A stretch of 64,000 bases of DNA from Girardinichthys multiradiatus (taxonomy: Eukaryota > Chordata > Actinopteri > Cyprinodontiformes > Goodeidae), in the NCBI RefSeq assembly GCF_021462225.1, contig NC_061796.1:48465613-48529612 (forward strand), written 5' to 3'. This document shows positions 57,536 to 64,000 of this stretch, piece by piece. The first letter of the stretch is position 1. Each line of letters begins with the position of its first letter. The position numbers were made by a program, and so were the translations under genes. Under the pieces are notes generated by a model. The model ran no database searches. It was not told the origin of the DNA and worked only from the letters and a program-made list of their open reading frames with translations.

Positions 57536-58688
57536 TGAGATTAAAGTCAACAGTAACTTAAACTACGGTGTTATCGTTTACACATTGTTGCCCAAATGCA
57601 TCAGGGGAGGAATTTCTAAATTTGGGTCCAATCAAATGGCTTCAAAGATGTGATGTATGAGAATGTTTGGAGCTTTGTGGTTCCAGAATAAATGTAAAAA
57701 GCTTCTTATGGTCAGTAATGACACAAAAAACAACGTTTAAAGCGACCAGTCTGAGACATCAGAGGTTTCTGTAGAGATTCTGGGCAGGTCTCCAAGAGAG
57801 GAACCTTTTGCAGAAACCAGCGGCCCGTTATTACCACCCTGTGTTTCCACTACATGTACCAGTGTAAAACAAAATGTACTCGAAACAAAGCCCTGGTAGG
57901 AAGTCAGTACTATTCCAAGTACCAGGAACGTTTGACGGGAGTTTTCTGGAGTGAGAAAGCAGAGTTGGGGTTAACAGATTTTAATGAAACATTTGGTTTA
58001 TGCTCCATTTGGATGTCTCTCTGGCTTTTTTTTAAATAAATATCTGAATGTTGGAAAAATCCTCTGACTTTGAAGGGATTATAATCCAGTTTCACAGTGC
58101 TGTAATCCAAGTTAATGACTGGAACAGAGGGCTCTCCCCTCATTAAGTGACAGAACATGCTGGTGTAATGCCTTTAACCTTTGTGGCAGTTCCACATTTC
58201 TATGCAGTCTGTAATGACTAGATGAGATGTAACTGCTGCAGTGGGAGAAGGTTCCACTCAGCAACCCCATAGTGGAAGCACGACATTAGGGTTAGGACAA
58301 AGAGCACTGCTGTGGAAGCTACTGAAGAGGAAATGATGTCATTAACCCAAATGATCATGATGCTGTGATCTGATGGGGTTCAGGGTAATTGCATTCCCTA
58401 ACTTGATCACTAGATGGCAGCATTTATTACGCACTAATTGGTGGAAACGAGACAGCAGATCAGATTACATGTTAATATCACCACTATATCTAGTCACCAA
58501 ACAGAACCAGGTCAAAACGATCCTCTCTGACTGTTTTGATCCCCCAACAGGATGTTTCCTCTATCACTTTAATTAGCAACATTCAGTCCTTCTGATCTCT
58601 AAAACACAAAAGTTAAAAGACTGTCACAGTCAACATACGACCATCTCTTGACTCATTTATGGTCCCAGCAGAACAGCACCGTCCCAGT
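57536..58688. other. Intergenic region between convergent KIAA0319 and ALDH5A1
   Basis: No gene is recognised. A minus-strand AATAAA (TTTATT at 58423-58428), about 260 bases past the ALDH5A1 stop, is the best candidate for its polyadenylation signal. Confidence 0.5.
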
Positions 58689-61600
58689 TCAGGGTTTGAG
58701 TCCTCCGTAGCACATGTACTTCACCTCCAGGTACTCGTCGATGCCATACCTGGAACCCTCTCGGCCCAAACCGGACTGTTTGACCCCACCAAAGGTGGCC
58801 TCAGGGGTGGATAGGAGGCCCTCATTAACCCCAACCATCCCCACCTCCAACGCCTCGGCCACCCGCCAAATCTGACCCACGTCCTGCGAGTAGAAGTAAC
58901 CTGTAAGCAGAGAAAGAACAAAGTTGGATCAGAACTGCCAGAAAGGTCTCAGAGGATCCAGAGAGGCTCCATCCAGTTTTCTTTGTACGCAGGCTTGTGA
59001 GGTCGCTGCGAAGACGTACTGTAATGGCAGATTTCTTCTTCTTCTTTTATTTTTGCCCGCTAAAGCGGCTATTTGGAGGCCTAAACATACCAACTCACCA
59101 AACTTTACCCAAAATTGTCCCCCAACTAAAATGTTTAAATTTTAATGGAATTGAAAATGGGCGTGGCTAAACAGCTCTACAGCGCCCCCTAAACTGAGAA
59201 CGGTCAACTGGTAGGTCCTAGAGATTTGAAATTGGGTATATAGTTAGATCCCTCCAAATCATTAAAAAAAAAAGTCTCTTGGGGGTATGCCCTAACACCA
59301 ACAGGAAGTCGGCCATTTTAGGTCAAAGGGTCATTTTTGGCCATTTTTCACTTTTGTACATGTCGAACTTTAACAAACTCTTAGGGATTTTGAGCCATCA
59401 CCTTCATATTTGGTTAATATGCAGTTAAGGCATGTGGGGTGAAAAGCTATTAAAGTCATGAGTTTTGAGCATGTTTAGGGGGGTGGCTAGGGAACGAACT
59501 TGACCTACTCGCCAAAACAGTCAAACAACTGACTGAAACCAAACTTTCTTTGATTGACCCAATCAACTAAAAAATGTGTCAGAAGACAGATAACAAGTTG
59601 GTCTAACTTCATTTGGAATAGAGAGCCTGTAAGCAGCAGGGCGTGACCGTGGCGGGGTGGCGAAGTGTGATGTCTTGCTGTGGCCATTTACGTTTGGCTC
59701 TAATTTCCACATATATCATCTGATCTGCACCAAATTCTATAGACTCCATCTTAGTCCAGCCCCCAAAAGAGGCCTAGTTAAATATTTGGTGGGCGTGGCC
59801 TAACTCCTCCTACAGCTTTTGACTTACAGACTTCAAAATCACTCAGTATACTCTCAAGGCATTGTGGATCAAAAGTTATCAAAAGCTTTTTGTTGCCTCA
59901 GGGCGTGGCGGCGTGGCAAATCTTGATATCTTGCCATTTGAGTACGGTTGGCTGTAAATCATACATCAATTTAACCCCACCCACTAACAACCAAGTGAGC
60001 GCAGCTTATATTGGGAAGGTCGCATTCACCCATATTTTGAACACTTCTCGCCAGAGCAGAACTCGGCATGAAGGGAGTTTGTATGAAGGATTGCTCACAG
60101 TGCTGCCTAGTGGCGACGTGCAGAATTGAGCTCATCGGTGGTGTGGAGGCGACGATTTCAGGCTGCCGCGGTCGCCACACAGGCCAAGCGGCGCTGTGTG
60201 GCAAAGGTCGCCAATGCTGCTTGCACCTCGAATTTTTTGTGGATTCGTTCTACTACAGATGGACCTATCTGCTCATAATATCATCCTAAATAACCCTGAA
60301 GAACAGAAGAACCAACTCTGACACAGGAGCACCTGAGCAGTCCAAACTAAGGTCAGAAGAAGATCTTCAGACCTTATTGTTAAAGACTTTGTCAGGTTAC
60401 TGTAATTATTGTCCATGTATTCAGTCAGAGGAAGTTCATTTCTTCTTCTGTAGGTCATAAAACCGTGATCTTATAACGAGTGTTTAAAGTTCTAACTGGT
60501 CTGACTGCAGAGTTTCAAACTAATTTAACATCCTGGTACCAGTCAGAACCCTGGGCTCAACCAATCAGATATTTTTTCAGATGACCCACACATAAGGTGT
60601 CTCTGCAGCAGTTTCTCCTGAACTCTGGAAGATGTTCTGCTTTCCATAAGACTGGTTCAGAGTTCAGAGTTCAGAAAGTATGTATGTTCTCACTGCTTTA
60701 GGTTTAGAGTGGACCTTCATTGGTTGTAGTGTGTTTATCTATTTGTGTGTTTTACTGATTTTAATGGGAGAGTATCTGATTTATGAAGAAATGATATATC
60801 AGCTCAGTTTCTGCAGATCTGGATGAATCCCAGAGGAACCAGACGTTCTCACCCGCCAGTCCGACGTTTGCAGCGTTAGCCACAGCCAGAGCTTCTTCTT
60901 CTGTCTCAAACCTGGAGATCAGAAACACAGCTGCTGATTGGTCCACACCTGGAGAAATCTGTGTTCATTCAGAGCCTCCCAGCATAAAACAAGTTCTTAT
61001 CCTGGTTTCTGTGATCAAACCAACCTGATGACAGGAACCAGCGGTCCAAATGTCTCCTCTTTCGTACACAACATGTCTGCAGTGACATCAGTCAGCAGGG
61101 TCGGCTCCATGAAGGACCCATCCAGGCGGTTCCCACCTTTCAGAACCTTGGCTCCCTGTGACACAGCATCCGATATCTGATGGAGGACCTGAGGGACGGA
61201 AACGGAAAACAAGTACAGTACTGTGCAGAAGTTTTAGGCAGGTGTGAAAAATGCTGTAAACAAAGAAAGTTTTCAGAAATGAAAGTTTTAATCATTTATT
61301 TCCATCAATCAACAAAAATCAGTGAATAAACAAAAGAGAAATCAATATTTGGTGTGATCACCCTTTGCCTTCAGAACATCATCAATTCTTCTAGGTCCAC
61401 TTGCACAAAGTGTTTAAAGGAGCTCGGCTGGTAGGTTGTTCCAAACATCTTGGAGAACTAACCACAGATCTTCTGTGGATGGAGGCTTCCTCACATCCTT
61501 CTGTCTCTTCATGTCATCCCAGAAACACTCCATGATGTTGAGATCAGGGCTCTGTGGGGCCAGACCATCACTTCCAGTAAGTCTGGTTCTTCTTTGTGCT

Positions 61601-63665
61601 GAAGATAGTTCTTCATGACTTTGGCTTTATGTTTAGGTTTGTTCATTTAGCATTTTAGTAATTGATAAAAAGAAACAATCGTCATTTATATTTCTGAAAG
61701 CTTTCTTTGTTAACATCATTTTTCACACCTGCTTAAAACTTTTGCACAGTACTGTATATGGTTGACTGCCTTCCGCCCAATATTCAGCATCGAACTACTC
61801 CTTCACAATTTCAACCGATATCAAATATTCAACTTTTATAAAGTCAAGTTTCTTCCTCTTACTCCATGTAGTATTTTGATGCTAGGCTGTCTGTTGCAGA
61901 ACATTTGAACAGGAAATAAAGACCCATCTGTCCCAGAACTATTAAATCAACAAACATCTGAACCAAAACCATCATGAACCATCTGCTTTAGAACATCTGG
62001 ATAAAGAACTATTTTTTCCAGGAGTCTCCCAGAACCATCTGTTCTTGGACTTTTCATCATGTAATCCTGAAACATATGCCCCAGGACTACCTGTTTCAGA
62101 ATCACATTCTCCAGAACTATCTATCCCAGGACTAACTATTCCAGAAACACATGTTCTTAAATCATCCACAGTTTTCTGGAAACACGTGCCTAGAGATGAT
62201 AGAATTAGAAAACCCAGTTCCCGACCAAAACAGCACAAAAACGTAAGTTTTTTCATAGCTTTTCCTTAAGGAATGAGCTGTGGTTGGACACCACATGGAT
62301 CCAATATCCTCAATCAGGACCCAATCAGAAGCTGAGGATGTGCTTAAGATTCTGGAAATGTTTTGGAATGTTAAATGGAAAACTGGAAAGATCAGGGACT
62401 GTTGTAGTTTCAGTCCAACCTTCTCTGCAGCTCTGGTGTTGATCAGCGGTCCTTGTGTAGTGCTGGGATCTGATCCGTGACCCAAACGGAGCTCAGTGTC
62501 CATCGCTCGTCCTAACTTGTCCACAAAGCGGTCGTAGATGCCGCTCTGGACCAGGAAGCGGTTGGAACATACGCAGGTCTGCAGGAACATGGGGAGCAGT
62601 CAGCGTGTTCAGCATGATGCTGCATCGGAGCAGCACAGATGGATTCTCTGAGCTCACCTGCCCAGAGTTCCTGAACTTTGAGACCATGGCTCCGCCCACC
62701 GCACTGTCGACATCTGCGCTGTCAAACACAATGAAGGGGGCGTTGCCACCAAGCTCCATTGAAACCCTCTTCACCGTGTCGGCAGCCATTCTTAGCAACA
62801 CCTGGGAGCAGAAAGAACAGAAATGACTCAGAGCCCCGACTGAGGAAACTCCATCCCTGTTGGTTCCCCGCAGCTAGCTCAGGTTCCTACACAAATCTCT
62901 TCTAAAGAGAATGTTCTTGCAGGATCTCACCTTCCCGGTAGCCGTGGATCCAGTGAAGGAGATTTTGGCCACCAGTGGGTCGGTGCAGAGAACCTGTCCG
63001 ACTGATGGAGTCTTCTCTCTGGAGCAAGGAACCACATTGACCACGCCCGGAGGGATCCCCGCCTGCTCCGCCAGCTGCAGGAAACAAGAAGTGGCATAAA
63101 AATGAGCTCCTTCTGGTGGGTCTCATGAAAGAATCTGAGGACACTGGTGTGAAATCTGATGGGAACGGAAGCAACACAGACAAAACCAACCGAACCAGAA
63201 CAGGAAGTTGACCTTAGCTAGAGCAAGAGCGGACAGCGGCGTGTCCTCAGCTGGCTTCACCACCACCGTGCAGCCGGCAGCCAGAGCAGCTCCAACCTTC
63301 CTGGTGATCATGGCGCTGGGGAAGTTCCACTGAGAAAAAACCAAACACGCGTTTACATTTTCGCTTGGATCACTTTCTACATTCTGGACTTTAGGAGACA
63401 GAGAGAGCATCCAGAGGAGGCAAGACCTATCTCAAGAGTTATCTTCCAACTCCCCTGAAAGCTTGCTCTAACATGTTTTGTCCCATCTGCTGACCGGTGT
63501 GATGATGGAGGCGACTCCTACTGGCTGTTTGAGGAGGAGGATCCTTCTGTCATTAGCTGGAGGTGGAACAATGTCTCCATAAACTCTCCGAGCTTCCTCT
63601 GAAAACCACTCGAGGAAGGAGGCAGAGTAGGTCATCTCTCCTAGAGACTCCCGCATGGGTTTACC
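58689..63665 (-). CDS. aldh5a1: Succinate-semialdehyde dehydrogenase, mitochondrial (3' eight exons; 5' end beyond window)
   Basis: ALDH5A1 oxidises succinate semialdehyde to succinate with NAD+ in the mitochondrial matrix, the last step of GABA catabolism. Minus-strand exons in transcript order: 63495-63665, 63213-63329, 62931-63074, 62658-62801, 62420-62578, 61025-61188, 60853-60911, 58689-58900; phases agree, giving 389 C-terminal residues of about 530. Visible landmarks: [15 protein letters not shown]; the [13 protein letters not shown] junction; [18 protein letters not shown]-binding FTGSTATGK; the catalytic glutamate in [10 protein letters not shown]; catalytic cysteine in [10 protein letters not shown], with the neighbouring cysteine that forms the known redox switch in the human enzyme; [12 protein letters not shown]; and the C-terminus [12 protein letters not shown]. 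All key residues in the covered part are intact. The gene is convergent with KIAA0319 as in human. The transit peptide and first exons are not in the window. Confidence 0.95.
59030..60245. repeat. Unclassified interspersed repeat, copy B, in ALDH5A1 intron
   Basis: About 1.2 kb, starting with a CTTCTTCTTTTATTTTTGCC-like end, containing GCGCCCCCTAAACTGAGAAC, TTGGGGGTATGCCCTAA, GGGCGTGGC segments and ending with GGCGACG-rich sequence. It is the longer and uninterrupted relative of copy A (5140-5820). No coding frame, poly(A) tail or terminal inverted repeat identified. Confidence 0.65.
61216..61754 (-). mobile_element. Tc1/mariner deletion derivative in ALDH5A1 intron
   Basis: The termini CAGTACTGTGCAGAAGTTTT and (inverted) AAAACTTTTGCACAGTACTG are flanked by TA dinucleotides, the Tc1 target. 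The inverted repeats extend about 90 bases. The minus strand encodes only a transposase end ([29 protein letters not shown] then stop). The element lies between two ALDH5A1 exons. Confidence 0.88.
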
Positions 63666-63667
63666 CT

Positions 63668-63917
63668 GCAACACACACACATACAGACACACACACACAC
63701 ACACACACACATACAGACACGCACACACACACACACAGACACACACACACACACACACACGCACACAGACACACACACACACACACATACAGACACACAG
63801 ACACACACACACACGCACACACAGACACACACGCACACAGACACACACACACACACGCACACACAAACACACGCACACAGACACACACACACACACACAC
63901 ACACATACAGACACACA

Positions 63918-63953
<36 letters not shown>

Positions 63954-64000
63954 GACACACACACACACACGCACACAGACACACACACACACACACATAC
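63668..64000. repeat. Long (AC)n microsatellite running off the window
   Basis: More than 330 bases of CA repeats with interspersed CAGACA, CATACA and CGCACA variants. On the minus strand it is a (TG)n run that ends three bases before the TTGCAG acceptor of an ALDH5A1 exon. Confidence 0.97.

Noticed and set aside
63468..63998. Long minus-strand frames made almost only of Cys and Val
   Set aside because: They are translations of the (TG)n microsatellite; only the last part of one frame is the true ALDH5A1 exon 63495-63665.
1..64000. CRISPR array, phage defence or other prokaryotic system
   Set aside because: The window has vertebrate split genes and fish transposons throughout; no regularly spaced identical repeats with unique spacers were seen.

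Overview
This window is vertebrate, almost certainly teleost fish (a percomorph is likely but not proven), genomic DNA. The evidence is GT-AG multi-exon genes of vertebrate families together with a fish-type transposon load: L2, Rex1/CR1-like and Rex3/RTE LINEs, Tc1/mariner, hAT and PIF/Harbinger DNA transposons, and long (CA)n runs. Most open reading frames belong to transposon relics; only three host genes are present.

Layout. Positions 1-4056: a decayed Ty3/gypsy-like relic, a reverse-strand LINE relic, a Rex3 tail and the upstream or 5' UTR region of gene 1. Positions 4057-about 33700: a DENN-domain gene of the DENND4 family, best matching DENND4B, on the plus strand. I could chain 28 coding exons with consistent phase into a 1514-residue protein; introns 1, 3, 6, 14 and 16 are swollen with transposons. 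Positions about 33700-35151: intergenic or upstream DNA. Positions 35176-56155: a KIAA0319 orthologue on the plus strand, 15 coding exons, 785 residues. It has a signal peptide, a MANSC domain, only two visible PKD domains (human has five), a Cys-rich module, one membrane span and a conserved cytoplasmic tail. Its introns hold an inverted L2, a 4.4-kb Harbinger-like element with terminal inverted repeats of about 0.9 kb, Tc1 debris and two near-identical Rex1-like fragments. Positions 58689-63665: ALDH5A1 (succinate-semialdehyde dehydrogenase) on the minus strand, last eight exons; the 5' part lies beyond the window.

ALDH5A1 and KIAA0319 lie tail-to-tail, as in human 6p22, which supports both identifications. 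DENND4B maps elsewhere in human (1q21), so its position just upstream of KIAA0319 is a fish-side linkage. The host genes have unrelated roles (Rab GEF, neuronal membrane glycoprotein, mitochondrial GABA catabolism) and form no pathway.

I found no CRISPR array, rRNA, canonical tRNA gene or prokaryotic feature. The most interesting signals are the Harbinger-like element whose two inverted repeats each carry the same candidate promoter and first coding exon, the KIAA0319 copy with three PKD domains missing, an in-frame stop shared by two inverted L2 copies, and TG-repeat splice acceptors in two genes.
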